A stretch of 64,000 nt of DNA from Streptomyces sp. LaPpAH-108. Its GTDB lineage: Bacteria; Actinomycetota; Actinomycetes; Streptomycetales; Streptomycetaceae. Each line of letters opens with the position of its first letter. The first letter of the stretch is position 1. Location: positions 1,045,081 through 1,109,080 of the forward strand of contig NZ_KB891987.1 of the NCBI RefSeq assembly GCF_000373625.1. Reading direction: 5' to 3'. A program made the position numbers and the translations under genes. Of the stretch, positions 1 to 10,462 are shown piece by piece. Under the pieces are notes generated by a model. That model ran no database searches. It saw only the letters and a program-made list of their open reading frames with translations, and had not been told where the DNA came from.

Positions 1-1
1 G

Positions 2-880
2 TTCAAGAAGGACAAGGCCGCCGTGGCGGGGGCCGTCATCGTCATCCTGCTGGTCGTGCTGGCGGTGCTCGCGCGTCCGATCCAGGCCGCCTTCGGCCTC
101 GATCCCAACAACTTTCACCAGGACCTGATCGACCCCAACACCTCCCTCCCCAAGGGAAGCTGGGGCGGCATGAGCCTGGAGCACCCGCTGGGTGTGGACC
201 CCAAGTTCGGCCGTGACATCGCGACCCGCATCCTCGAGGGCTCCTGGGTCTCGCTGGTGGTCGCCTTCGGCGCGACGGTCCTCTCCAACGTGATCGGCGC
301 CATCCTCGGTGTCGTCGCCGGGTTCTACGGCGGCCGGGTGGACTCGATCATCAGCCGCCTGATGGACACCTTCCTGGCCTTCCCGCTGCTGCTCTTCGCC
401 ATCGCGATCTCGGCCACCCTCCAGGGCGGCGCCTTCGGCCTCACCGGCCTGCCGCTGCACCTGAGCGTGCTGATCTTCGTCATCGGCTTCTTCAACTGGC
501 CCTACCTCGGCCGCATCGTGCGCGGCCAGACCCTCGCCCTGCGCGAGCGCGAGTTCGTCGACGCCTCGCGCGGCATGGGCGCCAAGGGCCCGTACATTCT
601 CTTCCGCGAGCTGATGCCGAACCTGGTCGGCCCGATCATCGTCTACTCGACGCTGCTCATCCCGACCAACATCCTGTTCGAGGCTTCTCTGAGCTTCCTC
701 GGCGTCGGCATCCAGCCCCCGCAGGCGTCCTGGGGCGGCATGCTCCGTGACGCGGTGAGCTTCTACGAGGTCGATCCGCAGTACATGATCGTCCCCGGTC
801 TCGCCATCTTCGTGACTGTCCTGGCGTTCAACCTGCTCGGTGACGGTCTCCGCGACGCTCTCGACCCGCGCAGCCGCTGA
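2..880 (+). CDS. Oligopeptide ABC transporter permease (DppC/OppC type), 5' end outside window
   Basis: Inner-membrane permease of a peptide importer. The frame is open from base 2 (residues FKKDKAAVAG...), so the true start lies left of the window. An N-terminal membrane segment is followed by a extracytoplasmic stretch and about five more hydrophobic segments. The cytoplasmic EAA loop is clear around EFVDASRGMGAKGPYILFRE, which contacts the ATPase. This N-terminal layout and the EAA loop are typical of the DppC/OppC subfamily. It is followed 56 bases later by the substrate-binding lipoprotein and then by the DppB-type partner and two ATPases, so it belongs to one importer. The substrate cannot be told from sequence. 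Confidence 0.93.
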   Translation, partial: FKKDKAAVAGAVIVILLVVLAVLARPIQAAFGLDPNNFHQDLIDPNTSLPKGSWGGMSLEHPLGVDPKFGRDIATRILEGSWVSLVVAFGATVLSNVIGAILGVVAGFYGGRVDSIISRLMDTFLAFPLLLFAIAISATLQGGAFGLTGLPLHLSVLIFVIGFFNWPYLGRIVRGQTLALREREFVDASRGMGAKGPYILFRELMPNLVGPIIVYSTLLIPTNILFEASLSFLGVGIQPPQASWGGMLRDAVSFYEVDPQYMIVPGLAIFVTVLAFNLLGDGLRDALDPRSR

Positions 881-936
881 CGTCTGCCGCGGAGAGCCCA
901 ATCAAGTTTCCGATTCTGAAGGGGAAAGCGCCCATT

Positions 937-2682
937 ATGCGAAGGTCAGCGCTGGCCGCTATCGCGGTCCTCGGGTCCGCGAGCCTGCTCGTCACAGGCT
1001 GCAGCAAGGCAGATTCCAACAAGAACGACGCCAAGTCGGCCCCGGCCAACGCCGCGACCAAGGGTGTCGTCAACGCCTCGGACAAGAAGGGCGGGACGGT
1101 CACCTACGAACTGGGCGACGTCCCGGACTCGTTCGACCCCGGCAACACGTACTACGCGTACATGTACAACCTCAGCCGTCTGTGGGCCCGCCCGCTGATG
1201 ACCTTCCAGCCCGCCGCGGGCGAGAAGGGCAACACCCTGGTCCCCGACCTCGCGGCCAGCAAGGGCGTCCCGAGCGACGGCGGCAAGACCTGGACGTACA
1301 AGCTGCGTTCGGGCCTGAAGTACCAGGACGGCACGGCGATCACGTCGAAGGACGTCAAGTACGCCGTCGAGCGCTCCAACTTCGCGCGTGACGTGCTCTC
1401 CCTCGGCCCGAACTACTTCCAGATCTTCCTGGCCGACAGCGGCAAGTACAAGGGCCCCTACAAGGACAAGAGCGACAAGGGCCTGTCCTCCATCGAGACG
1501 CCGGACGACACCACGATCGTCTTCCACCTGAAGCAGGCCTTCCAGGAGTTCGACTACCTGGTCGCCGCGCCGCAGACCGCGCCGGTGCCGAAGGCCAAGG
1601 ACAACGGCGTCGACTACGTCAAGAACATCGTCTCCTCCGGCTCCTACCAGTTCCAGAGCTACGACGACGGCAAGCAGGCCGTCCTCGTCCGCAACAAGAA
1701 CTGGGACGCCAAGACCGACCCGCTGCGCAAGCAGCTGCCGGACAAGATCGTCGTCAAGCTGAAGGTCAACCAGGACACGATCGACAAGGACGTCCTCGCG
1801 GGCAAGGCGATCGACCTCGCCGGTACCGGTGTCCAGTCCTCGACCCAGGCCCAGATCCTGTCCGACCAGGACAAGAAGGCCAACAGCGACAACACCTACG
1901 GTGGCCGCCTCGTCTACATGGCGATCAACACCAAGGTGAAGCCGTTCGACAAGCCCGAGTGCCGCAAGGCCGTCCAGTACGCGATCGACAAGGCGTCGGT
2001 GCAGACCGCGCTCGGTGGTCCGATCCGCGGTGACATCGCCACCACCGTCCTGCCTCCGGACATCACCGGCTACGAGAAGGCCGACGCCTACGCGACGGCG
2101 GGCAACAAGGGTGACGCGGCCAAGGCCAAGGAGCAGCTGAAGGCCTGCGGCAAGACGAAGATCAGCACCAACATCTCGGCGCGCACCGACCGTCAGCCGG
2201 AGGTCGACGCCGCCACGGCGATCATCGCCTCGCTGAAGAAGGTCGGCATCGACGCCACCCTCAAGACGTACCCGTCGGGCAAGTACTTCACCGACTACGC
2301 GGGCGTGCCGAAGTTCACCGAGAAGCAGAACATCGGCCTGGAGATGATGCAGTGGGGTGCCGACTGGCCCTCCGGCTACGGCTTCCTGCAGCAGATCCTG
2401 AACGGCTCGGCGATCGGCGCCTCGGGTAACACCAACCTGTCGCAGTACGACAACAAGGACGTCAACAAGCTGCTCGGCAAGTCGATCGCGACGCCGGACG
2501 AAGCCGCGCGCAACGGCCTCTACGCCGAGATCGACAAGAAGGCCATGGACGACGCGGTCATCGTCCCGCTGACCTACTTCAAGGTCCTGCTGGCCCGCCC
2601 GTACAACAACACCAACCTGGTCTCCACTGCTGCCTTCAGCGGTCAGTACGACTACCTCAACATCGGCTCCAACCAGAAGTAG
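937..2682 (+). CDS. ABC transporter substrate-binding lipoprotein (SBP family 5)
   Basis: Extracytoplasmic peptide-binding protein of 581 residues. It starts with a lipoprotein signal peptide: basic MRRS, a hydrophobic core, and the lipobox LVTGC with Cys22 as the lipidated residue. A Lys/Asn-rich linker follows. The SBP_bac_5 fold is indicated by YELGDVPDSFDPGNTYY, the YQDGTAITSKDVKYAVER block and the C-terminal VPLTYFK region. Purine-rich GAAGGGGAAAG lies upstream of the ATG. It sits between the two permease genes of the operon, so it should deliver oligopeptides to them. Peptide importers of this type can affect Streptomyces development (BldK), but no such role can be read from this sequence. 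Confidence 0.93.
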   Translation: MRRSALAAIAVLGSASLLVTGCSKADSNKNDAKSAPANAATKGVVNASDKKGGTVTYELGDVPDSFDPGNTYYAYMYNLSRLWARPLMTFQPAAGEKGNTLVPDLAASKGVPSDGGKTWTYKLRSGLKYQDGTAITSKDVKYAVERSNFARDVLSLGPNYFQIFLADSGKYKGPYKDKSDKGLSSIETPDDTTIVFHLKQAFQEFDYLVAAPQTAPVPKAKDNGVDYVKNIVSSGSYQFQSYDDGKQAVLVRNKNWDAKTDPLRKQLPDKIVVKLKVNQDTIDKDVLAGKAIDLAGTGVQSSTQAQILSDQDKKANSDNTYGGRLVYMAINTKVKPFDKPECRKAVQYAIDKASVQTALGGPIRGDIATTVLPPDITGYEKADAYATAGNKGDAAKAKEQLKACGKTKISTNISARTDRQPEVDAATAIIASLKKVGIDATLKTYPSGKYFTDYAGVPKFTEKQNIGLEMMQWGADWPSGYGFLQQILNGSAIGASGNTNLSQYDNKDVNKLLGKSIATPDEAARNGLYAEIDKKAMDDAVIVPLTYFKVLLARPYNNTNLVSTAAFSGQYDYLNIGSNQK

Positions 2683-2709
2683 CAGCCCCGGAAGGCAGGT
2701 GAAGGCATT

Positions 2710-2740
2710 GGTGCCCGCGGGTCTACAGCCCGCGGGCACC
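2710..2740 (+). terminator. Perfect 12-bp hairpin between binding-protein and permease genes
   Basis: GGTGCCCGCGGG (2710-2721) and CCCGCGGGCACC (2729-2740) form a perfect stem around a 7-base loop, 27 bases after the binding-protein stop and 13 before the GTG of the next permease. No T run follows. It lies inside an otherwise continuous operon, so it probably lowers read-through or protects the 3' end of the binding-protein mRNA rather than ending transcription completely. The same gene layout with an intercistronic hairpin is common in binding-protein ABC operons. Confidence 0.7.
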
Positions 2741-2753
2741 AGCGCCGGTCCCC

Positions 2754-3761
2754 GTGATCTCGTACATCCTCCGCCGGACGTTCGCGGCAGTGATCCTGCT
2801 GCTGGTCGTCTCCGCGGTCACCTTCGCCATCTTCTTCTTGCTGCCACGGCTCGCCGGCCAGACAGCGGATCAGCTGGCGCAGCAGTACATCGGCAAGAGC
2901 CCGTCGAAGGCGGACATCGCCGCGGTCAAGCACAACCTCGGTCTGGATCAGCCTGTCTACATCCAGTACTGGCACTTCATCAAGGGGATCGTGGCCGGCG
3001 CGACCTACGACCTCGGCCCCACCACGGTGCACTGTTCGGCACCGTGCTTCGGCTACTCCTTCAAGACTCACCAGGCGGTCTGGCCGGAGCTCACCTCGCG
3101 CCTTCCGATCACCCTCTCGCTGGCCATCGGCGCTGCCGTGCTGTGGCTGGTCTCGGGTGTGGTGGCCGGTGTCATCTCGGCGCTGCGCCCGCGCTCGTTC
3201 CTCGACCGCACCTTCATGGGCGTGGCCCTGGCGGGCGTCTCGCTCCCCATGTTCTTCACCGGCAACCTGGCGATCCTGCTCTTCCGTTACAAGCTGCCGA
3301 TCTTCGGTGAGGACTACGTCCCCTTCACCACCAACCCCAGCCAGTGGGCCAACACCCTCTTCCCGGCGTGGTGTTCGCTGGCCCTGCTGTACTCGGCCAT
3401 CTATGCGCGCCTGACGCGTTCGGGCATGCTGGAGACGATGAACGAGGACTTCATCCGCACGGCCCGCGCCAAGGGTCTGCGGGAGAAGCGGGTCGTGTTC
3501 CGGCACGGACTGCGGGCCGCCCTGACCCCGATCATCACGGTCTTCGGCATGGACATCGGTCTGCTGCTCGGTGGTGCCGTGATCACGGAGTCGGTGTTCT
3601 CGCTGCCCGGCATCGGCCAGTACGCGGTGCAGGGCATCACCGACAACGACCTGCCCAAGATCCTCGGCGTCACCATGCTCGCCGCCTTCTTCGTCGTGAT
3701 CGCAAATCTCCTGGTGGACGTGGTGTACGCGGCCGCCGACCCGCGCGTGAGGCTCTCGTGA
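2754..3761 (+). CDS. Oligopeptide ABC transporter permease (DppB/OppB type)
   Basis: Inner-membrane permease of 335 residues, the heterodimer partner of the first gene. The N-terminus [32 protein letters not shown] is the usual OppB/DppB transmembrane start, followed by the [15 protein letters not shown] region and five further membrane segments. The EAA loop reads [21 protein letters not shown]. It starts at GTG 2754, just after the intercistronic hairpin, and its TGA overlaps the GTG of the following ATPase (GTGA), indicating translational coupling. Confidence 0.93.
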   Translation: MISYILRRTFAAVILLLVVSAVTFAIFFLLPRLAGQTADQLAQQYIGKSPSKADIAAVKHNLGLDQPVYIQYWHFIKGIVAGATYDLGPTTVHCSAPCFGYSFKTHQAVWPELTSRLPITLSLAIGAAVLWLVSGVVAGVISALRPRSFLDRTFMGVALAGVSLPMFFTGNLAILLFRYKLPIFGEDYVPFTTNPSQWANTLFPAWCSLALLYSAIYARLTRSGMLETMNEDFIRTARAKGLREKRVVFRHGLRAALTPIITVFGMDIGLLLGGAVITESVFSLPGIGQYAVQGITDNDLPKILGVTMLAAFFVVIANLLVDVVYAAADPRVRLS

Positions 3762-4854
3762 CCGAACTTTCCAAGACCGGCGCCGCCGTGGAGGAGCCCT
3801 CGGCCTCCTCCGGCAAGGCCTCCGAGGCGTTCCTGGAGGTCCGCGACCTCAAGGTGCACTTCCCGACCGACGACGGCATCGTCAAGTCCGTCGACGGGCT
3901 CACCTTCTCGCTGGAGAAGGGCAAGACCCTCGCCGTCGTGGGTGAGTCCGGCTCCGGCAAGTCGGTGACCTCGCTGGCGATCATGGGCCTGCACCGGCTC
4001 GGCGCGCGCGGCAAGAACGTCCAGATGTCCGGCGAGATCCGTCTGGCCGGCAAGGAACTGGTCTCCGCCGCCCCGGACGAGGTGCGCAAGCTCCGTGGCC
4101 GCGAGATGGCGATGATCTTCCAGGACCCGCTGTCCGCGATGCACCCGTACTACACGATCGGCAACCAGATCGTGGAGGCGTACCGGGTCCACCACAAGGT
4201 CAGCAAGAAGGTGGCCCGCACCCGCGCCATCGAGATGCTGGACCGCGTGGGCATCCCCGAGCCCGGCAAGCGCGTCGACAGCTACCCGCACGAGTTCTCC
4301 GGCGGTATGCGCCAGCGTGCCATGATCGCCATGGCCCTGGTCAACAACCCCGAGCTGCTCATCGCGGACGAGCCGACCACCGCGCTCGACGTGACCGTGC
4401 AGGCGCAGATCCTGGACCTGATCCGGGACCTGCAGAAGGAGTTCGGCTCCGCGGTCATGATGATTACCCACGACCTCGGTGTCGTCGCCGAGATCGCGGA
4501 CGACGTGCTGGTGATGTACGGCGGCCGGTGCGTGGAGCGCGGCCCAGTCGACGAGATCTTCGAGAAGCCGCAGCACCCCTACACCTGGGGCCTGCTCGGC
4601 TCGATGCCGCGCATCGACCGGGTGACCGAGGAACGGCTCATCCCCGTCAAGGGCCAGCCGCCGAGCCTCATCAACATCCCCTCGGGCTGCGCCTTCAACC
4701 CGCGCTGCCCGTACGCGGACATCCCCAAGGGGAACGTCACCCGCACCGTGCGCCCCGAGCTGGAGCTGGTGGACGCCGGGCGGCACTGGACCGCCTGCCA
4801 CCTCTCGGCCGAGGACCGTGAGCGGATCTGGACCGAAGAGATTGCGCCGAAGCT

Positions 4855-4858
<4 letters not shown>
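3758..4858 (+). CDS. Oligopeptide ABC transporter ATP-binding protein (DppD type)
   Basis: Cytoplasmic ATPase of 366 residues. Walker A is GESGSGKS, the ABC signature is [10 protein letters not shown], Walker B is [12 protein letters not shown] and the switch His is in MMITHDLG. The C-terminal oligopeptide/dipeptide domain is present ([20 protein letters not shown]), whose Cys residues in some family members bind an Fe-S cluster. I chose GTG 3758 because it overlaps the preceding stop as GTGA; a longer upstream frame would overlap the permease by more than 400 bases. It pairs with the next ATPase. Confidence 0.94.
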
Positions 4859-6120
<1,262 letters not shown>

Positions 6121-6146
6121 CCCCGGACCGCACCGGAACGTGACAC

Positions 6147-6178
6147 CGAACGGCCGCCGCACGCGCGGCGGCCGTTCG
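6147..6178 (+). terminator. Terminator hairpin after peptide-transporter operon
   Basis: CGAACGGCCGCCGC (6147-6160) pairs perfectly with GCGGCGGCCGTTCG (6165-6178) around the loop ACGC. There is no U tract, as is usual for Streptomyces. It begins 26 bases after the last ATPase stop and precedes an unrelated gene. Confidence 0.8.
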
Positions 6179-6239
6179 CGTTCCCGGCCCGGGCCTGGCT
6201 TTGCAAGGCGCGCGCCCCTCGCCAGGTGAGAATGGCAGG

Positions 6240-6899
6240 GTGCAGATCCAGCAACTCTTCAGTCCCTCCGTTCAGCACACGCTGGATGTCATCGGCATCT
6301 TCGTGTTCGCGATCTCCGGCGCGCTGCTGGCCGTCCGGAAGAACTTCGACATCTTCGGCATCGCCGTGCTGGCCGAGGTGACCGCGCTGGGCGGGGGGCT
6401 GTTCCGTGATCTGATGATCGGGGCCGTGCCGCCCGCGGCCTTCACGGACCTCGGCTACTTCGTGACCCCGCTGCTCACCGCCGTGGTGGTCTTCTTCCTG
6501 CATCCGCACGTCGAGCGCATCCAGTCGGCGGTGCTCGTCTTCGACGCGGCCGGTCTCGGCCTCTTCTGCGTCACCGGCACGACCAAGGCGTACAGCTACG
6601 GCCTCGGTCTCACCGCCTCCGCGACCCTCGGCCTCGCCACCGCCGTCGGCGGCGGTGTGCTGCGTGACGTGCTCGCCAACGAGGTGCCCTCGCTGCTGCG
6701 CTGGGACCGCGACCTGTACGCCGTCCCGGCGATCGTCGGCGCCACCATGGTGGTGCTCTGCATCCGCTACGACGCCCTCACCCCCGTCACCAGCGGGGTC
6801 GCCGCCGTCACCGCCTTCGTGCTGCGGCTGCTGGCGATGAAGTACCACTGGCGGGCGCCGCGCGCCTGGAACCGCCGCTCGACGGTCATGGAGGAGTAG
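6240..6899 (+). CDS. Trimeric intracellular cation (TRIC)-like channel, YicG/UPF0126 family
   Basis: Membrane protein of 219 residues with about seven hydrophobic helices. The two internally repeated glycine-rich signatures GGGLFRDLMIG and GGGVLRDVLANEVPSLL mark the two half-repeats of the prokaryotic TRIC/UPF0126 family. Homologues form trimeric K+/cation-conducting channels; the physiological role in bacteria is unclear. I chose GTG 6240 (VQIQQLFSP...), preceded by AGGTGAG; an in-frame start at 6201 would only add a low-complexity Pro/Gly stretch. It is monocistronic, between the operon terminator and an 84-base gap. Confidence 0.85.
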   Translation: MQIQQLFSPSVQHTLDVIGIFVFAISGALLAVRKNFDIFGIAVLAEVTALGGGLFRDLMIGAVPPAAFTDLGYFVTPLLTAVVVFFLHPHVERIQSAVLVFDAAGLGLFCVTGTTKAYSYGLGLTASATLGLATAVGGGVLRDVLANEVPSLLRWDRDLYAVPAIVGATMVVLCIRYDALTPVTSGVAAVTAFVLRLLAMKYHWRAPRAWNRRSTVMEE

Positions 6900-6983
6900 C
6901 CGGACCGGGGGCGCAAAGATCTTGTCATCTGGCCGCAACATCCAAAGCTACTGCTTAGTAATGTGTTGTTGTACGGTTCACCC

Positions 6984-7844
6984 ATGCCAGAAGCAGCTTC
7001 CGTACCCGCCGCAGCGGCCCTCATCGGCGACAGCGAGTTCGACCGTGACACCGCGGTCGTCCGCCGCGAGCCCGGCGTCTACGACATCGACCTCTCGGCC
7101 GGCTGGACCATCATCAACGCCGTCAACGGCGGCTATCTGCTGGCCGTCCTCGGCCGGGCCCTCGCGGACACCCTGCCGCACCCCGACCCGTTCTCGATCT
7201 CCGCGCACTATCTGACGGCCTCCCAGCCGGGGCCCGCCGTGGTACGCACCGAGACCGTCCGCACCGGCCGCACGCTCTCCACCGGCCAGGCGTCGCTGTT
7301 CCAGTACGACGCCGACGGCAACGAGGTGGAGCGCATCCGCGTCCTCGCCTCCTACGGCGACCTCGGTGCCCTCCCCGACGACGTGCGCACCACCGCCGTC
7401 CCGCCCGTGATCCCGCCGCTGGAGCGGTGCCTCGGGCCCGAGGACGGTCCGGCGCCGGTCGAGGGCAGCTCGGCCATCACCGACCGGCTCATGCTCAAGC
7501 TGGACCCCTCGACCCTCGGCTGGGCGCTCGGCGCGCCCTCCGGCAAGGGCGAGATGCGGGCCTGGTTCGGGCTGGCCGACGGCCGCGACGCCGACCCGCT
7601 CTCGCTGCTGCTCACGGTGGACGCGCTGCCGCCGACCGCGTTCGAGATCGGGCTGACCGGCTGGGTGCCCACCGTCGAGCTGACCGTCCACGTCCGCAGG
7701 CGCCCGGCCCCCGGCCCGCTGCGGGTGTCGATCACCACGCGCAACCTGGCCGGAGGCTTCCTGGAGGAGGACGCCGAGGTCTGGGACAGCGAGGACCGGC
7801 TCGTCGCCCAGTCCCGCCAGCTCGCCCGCGTCAGGCTCGGCTGA
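6984..7844 (+). CDS. Hot-dog fold thioesterase family protein
   Basis: Predicted cytoplasmic acyl-CoA thioesterase of 286 residues, long enough for a double hot-dog fold. The N-terminal half has the typical NGGYLLAVLGRAL helix after a strand, and FSISAHYLTASQPGPAVVRTETVRTGRTLSTGQASLFQ resembles the TesB/4HBT_3 pattern. I chose ATG 6984; a GTG at 6963 is also in frame. Its 3' end overlaps the convergent next gene by 14 bases. The substrate is unknown. Confidence 0.75.
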   Translation: MPEAASVPAAAALIGDSEFDRDTAVVRREPGVYDIDLSAGWTIINAVNGGYLLAVLGRALADTLPHPDPFSISAHYLTASQPGPAVVRTETVRTGRTLSTGQASLFQYDADGNEVERIRVLASYGDLGALPDDVRTTAVPPVIPPLERCLGPEDGPAPVEGSSAITDRLMLKLDPSTLGWALGAPSGKGEMRAWFGLADGRDADPLSLLLTVDALPPTAFEIGLTGWVPTVELTVHVRRRPAPGPLRVSITTRNLAGGFLEEDAEVWDSEDRLVAQSRQLARVRLG

Positions 7845-8427
7845 CCGGCCTGCGGCCCAGCCACGCAGCCAGGCGCCCGTAGGCGTCGGCGCCCTCGGGG
7901 GCCGGGCGGCGCTCCCCGAACGGCAGCACCGCGCGCGGACGCGAGTCCGGGAGCTGCCGTTCGGCCACCGCGAGCGCGAACGCGCCCACCTCCGGGTCGA
8001 GCGCGATGGGGTGGCCGAGCGCGTCGGACAGGTCCCAGGTGTGGGCCGCGATCTCCATCACATAGCCCGCGAGGGCCGCGTGGCCGGGGACCTCGCCCCA
8101 CGGCACCCGGACCGCCCGCGTCATGAGGTCGTCGTCGTCCCACGCCTTGAGCATCAGGGTGCGCACCTCGTCGTAGGCGGCGCCCCAGCCGTCGTCGGCG
8201 ACCTCTCCTGCGGACCGGCCGCCCGGGGCGGGTGCCGCGCCGCCGGGGATCGCGGCGATGCCCCGGGTGCCGTCGACGACGTGCTCCAGCAGCGCGCGCA
8301 CGTCGAACTCGGTACACGCCGTGGGCAGGGCGAGCTGATCGGGCCGTACCGCCGAGATCAGGCGGGCCGCCTGCTCGCTGGCGCGGTCGTAGACGGGGCG
8401 CGGGTCGGTGAAAGCGGTGGTGGTCAT
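7831..8427 (-). CDS. TIGR03086-type metal-binding protein (DinB/maleylpyruvate isomerase-like)
   Basis: Protein of 198 residues. DPRPVYDRASEQAARLISAVRPDQLALPTACTEFDVRALLEHVVDG is the characteristic start of the TIGR03086 family, with the helix LLEHVVDG supplying the first metal-ligand His; HTWDLSDALG in the middle supplies another His. Relatives are mycothiol-dependent enzymes with a DinB-like four-helix bundle. It is divergent from a WYL-domain regulator across a 101-base gap, an arrangement in which the regulator often controls its neighbour. The reaction is not known. Confidence 0.8.
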   Translation of the reverse strand: MTTTAFTDPRPVYDRASEQAARLISAVRPDQLALPTACTEFDVRALLEHVVDGTRGIAAIPGGAAPAPGGRSAGEVADDGWGAAYDEVRTLMLKAWDDDDLMTRAVRVPWGEVPGHAALAGYVMEIAAHTWDLSDALGHPIALDPEVGAFALAVAERQLPDSRPRAVLPFGERRPAPEGADAYGRLAAWLGRRPVSRA

Positions 8428-8473
8428 GGTGTGCCTCTCGCTGAGTGGATGGAGCGAGCATCGGCGGAAAACC

Positions 8474-8488
8474 TGACAGATTCCGTCA
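8474..8488. promoter_or_regulatory. Candidate operator between TIGR03086 gene and WYL regulator
   Basis: TGACAGATTCCGTCA has arms TGAC/GTCA around 7 bases and sits in the divergent 101-base gap. The region is also the least GC-rich part of the gap (ACATTTGTG follows). The arms are short, so this is only a weak candidate for the site of the adjacent regulator. Confidence 0.3.
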
Positions 8489-8528
8489 ACATTTGTGCGC
8501 GTCCCCCGGTCGGCGCAATCCTGAGCCC

Positions 8529-9497
8529 GTGAAGTCCGACCGGCTGCTGTCGATCTTGCTGCTGCTCCAGACCCGGGGCCGGGTGCCCGCGCGGGAACTC
8601 GCCGCCCGGCTGGAGGTGTCGGTGCGCACGGTGTACCGGGACGTGGAGGCGCTGTCCGCCGCCGGAGTCCCGGTGTACGCCGAGCGCGGGCGGCACGGCG
8701 GGATCGAACTCCTCGCGGGCTTCCGTACGGACGTCACCGGGCTCACCGCCGACGAGTCCCGCGCGCTGTTCATCCTGGCCGCCGAGGGCGCGCACGCCGC
8801 GCTCGGTCTGGACGCCGCCCTCGGCTCGGCCCTGCGCAAGGTGATGGCCGCGCTGCCCGAACCGCACCGGCCCGCCGCCGAACTCGCCAGCCGCCGCGTC
8901 CTGGTGGACGCCACGCGCTGGCGCGGCGGACCGCAGGCGGCCGTCGATCTGGAGGTGCTGCGCGAGGCGGTGTTCCGCGACCGGCGGTTGCGGCTGCGCT
9001 ACCGGCACAGCGGGCAACGGGAGCCGCGCACCTACACGGTGGACCCCTACGGCCTGGTCGCCAAGGCCGGGGTCTGGTACCTGGTCGCGGACCGGCGGGC
9101 CAGGCCGCGGCTCTTCCGGGCCGACCGGGTCGGCGCGGCCCGGCTGCTCGACGATCCGGTGCGGCGCCGCTCGGGCGTCGAACTGGCCGATGTCTGGGAG
9201 GTGTTGCGCCGCCAGGTGGAGGACCGCCCTGAGGGCGCGATCGACGTCACGGTGCGGGTGCGCCGCGAACGCCTGGACCTCTTCCGGCGCATCGCGGGCC
9301 CCCAGCTGGCCGAACTCCCGCTGGACGCGGGGGAGGAGGAGTGGGTCACCGCCCGCTTGACCTACCCCGTGCTGCGCGCGGTGCGTCAACTCCTGGGCTT
9401 CTCCGACCAGGTGGAGATCCTGGACCCGCCCGAGGCCCGCGCCGAACTCCTGCGGGGAGCGCGCTCGGTGCTGGAGCTGTACGGCGAACAGGCGTGA
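8529..9497 (+). CDS. YafY/DeoR-like transcriptional regulator with WYL domain
   Basis: Regulator of 322 residues. The N-terminal HTH_11 winged helix covers about residues 3-60 (RLLSILLLLQTRGRVPARELAARLEVSVRTVYRDVEAL). The WYL domain lies around residues 140-210 and keeps the signature GVWYLVADRR; a WCX C-terminal extension follows. WYL domains sense nucleic-acid or small ligands in several characterised proteins. Start GTG 8529 (VKSDRLLS) fits the family; an upstream in-frame start would add unrelated residues. It is divergent from the TIGR03086 gene. Confidence 0.87.
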   Translation: MKSDRLLSILLLLQTRGRVPARELAARLEVSVRTVYRDVEALSAAGVPVYAERGRHGGIELLAGFRTDVTGLTADESRALFILAAEGAHAALGLDAALGSALRKVMAALPEPHRPAAELASRRVLVDATRWRGGPQAAVDLEVLREAVFRDRRLRLRYRHSGQREPRTYTVDPYGLVAKAGVWYLVADRRARPRLFRADRVGAARLLDDPVRRRSGVELADVWEVLRRQVEDRPEGAIDVTVRVRRERLDLFRRIAGPQLAELPLDAGEEEWVTARLTYPVLRAVRQLLGFSDQVEILDPPEARAELLRGARSVLELYGEQA

Positions 9498-9516
9498 TCC
9501 CGAAGGAAGTCGGGCC

Positions 9517-10143
9517 TCAGTCCAGCCAGTGCCTGCTGCCCCGCGAGATCAGCCGCAGCTGCTGGGTCGCGAGCCGGGTCACCCGTTCCCGCTCGCCCGG
9601 GGGGCCGTCCTGGGACTCCAGGAACAGCGAGGCGGTGATGAGCATCTGGTCCACGTAGAGGTGGGCGAGCATCAGCACATCGGCCTCGGCCCAGCCCTCG
9701 GTCTGCGGGTCCGAGGCCAGTTCGGAGCCCACCTCCTCGGCGAACCGGGCCAGTTCGGCCTGGATCGCCTCGCGCACCGCCTTCACCCCGCCGTGCCGCT
9801 CGCGCGCGATGAAGCGGACGTGCGCGGGATAGGTGTCCACATGGTGGGCGATCAACTCGACGGCGCGGCGGATGCGTTCCTCGCTGTCGTCCCCGGCGGC
9901 GACCGTCGGGCGCACCATCGGGTGCAGACTTCCCAGCGCCTCGCCGACCAGCGCGACACCGAGATCGGCGGTGGAGCGGAAGTGCCGGTAGAAGGCGGTC
10001 GGGGCCACGCCGACGGCCCGGGTCACCTCGCGCAGCCCCAGACTGCTCAGGCTCTGCTCCTCCAGCAGGGTGAGCGCCGCGTCCATGAACGCCTGACGGG
10101 TCCTCTGTTTCTGGGCCTGCCGGGCGCCGAGGGTGTGACTCAT
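9517..10143 (-). CDS. TetR/AcrR family transcriptional regulator
   Basis: Regulator of 208 residues. The N-terminal TetR helix-turn-helix is clear: RQAFMDAALTLLEEQSLSSLGLREVTRAVGVAPTAFYRHFRSTADL, about residues 15-62. The C-terminal ligand domain is helical, and the HTH and C-terminal pattern recall the fatty-acid-type FabR/DesT group. It is divergent from a gene for a 55-residue membrane protein, and the 119-base gap contains repeated AACAACTGTT sites that are very probably its operators. It therefore probably represses itself and the small membrane gene. Confidence 0.88.
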   Translation of the reverse strand: MSHTLGARQAQKQRTRQAFMDAALTLLEEQSLSSLGLREVTRAVGVAPTAFYRHFRSTADLGVALVGEALGSLHPMVRPTVAAGDDSEERIRRAVELIAHHVDTYPAHVRFIARERHGGVKAVREAIQAELARFAEEVGSELASDPQTEGWAEADVLMLAHLYVDQMLITASLFLESQDGPPGERERVTRLATQQLRLISRGSRHWLD

Positions 10144-10154
10144 GTCATCCAGTT

Positions 10155-10235
10155 AACAACTGTTCTCTCTATTTGGAAAGTCGTGCGGCGCGCTAAACTC
10201 GGTGTCAGTGAACAACTGTTACTACAACTGTTCAC
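10155..10235. promoter_or_regulatory. TetR operator array, AACAACTGTT repeats
   Basis: AACAACTGTT occurs at 10155-10164 and again at 10211-10220; ACAACTGTT occurs at 10224-10232. GTGAACA (10208-10214) and TGTTCAC (10229-10235) also form an inverted repeat. The sites flank a possible -10 (TAAACT, 10194-10199) in the divergent gap between the tetR gene and the small membrane gene. The A/T-rich repeats are conspicuous in this GC background. Binding by the neighbouring TetR protein is inferred. Confidence 0.7.
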
Positions 10236-10262
10236 CCAGACTCGGAGGGGGGATCTGATCCC

Positions 10263-10430
10263 ATGCTGTTCCTCGTCGCCGCGCTGATGCTGCTCGGTGT
10301 CGTCCTGGGCACCGTCGCCCACGCGCCGCTGCCCGTCTCCGCGGCCGTCGCCGTCCTCATCGCCGCCTGGCTCGGCATCTTCGCGCTCCGCGAGTACCAC
10401 GGCCGCAGGCGCCACCACTCCACCGACTGA
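10263..10430 (+). CDS. Small membrane protein, 55 residues
   Basis: ATG 10263 to TGA 10428-10430 encodes 55 residues starting MLFLVAALMLLGVVLGTVAH and ending in a basic, His-rich tail (REYHGRRRHHSTD). Two hydrophobic segments (about residues 1-18 and 25-42) suggest a hairpin membrane protein. A strong ribosome-binding site, GGAGGGGGG, lies 10 bases upstream, and codon use matches the neighbours. It lies directly downstream of the TetR operator array, so it is probably the repressed target. Function unknown; nothing in it names a family. Confidence 0.75.
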   Translation: MLFLVAALMLLGVVLGTVAHAPLPVSAAVAVLIAAWLGIFALREYHGRRRHHSTD

Positions 10431-10462
10431 CCGCCCGTCACGATCCGTAGGAGCTGAGCACC

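Noticed and set aside
946..2739. Long minus-strand open frame across the binding-protein gene
   Set aside because: High-GC third positions give long antisense frames; the composition is low-complexity Val/Leu/Arg/Asp and the plus strand holds an unmistakable lipoprotein gene.
6949..6960. TACTGCTTAGTA inverted repeat before the thioesterase gene
   Set aside because: Arms are only four bases; A/T richness suggests a promoter region, but no operator can be claimed.
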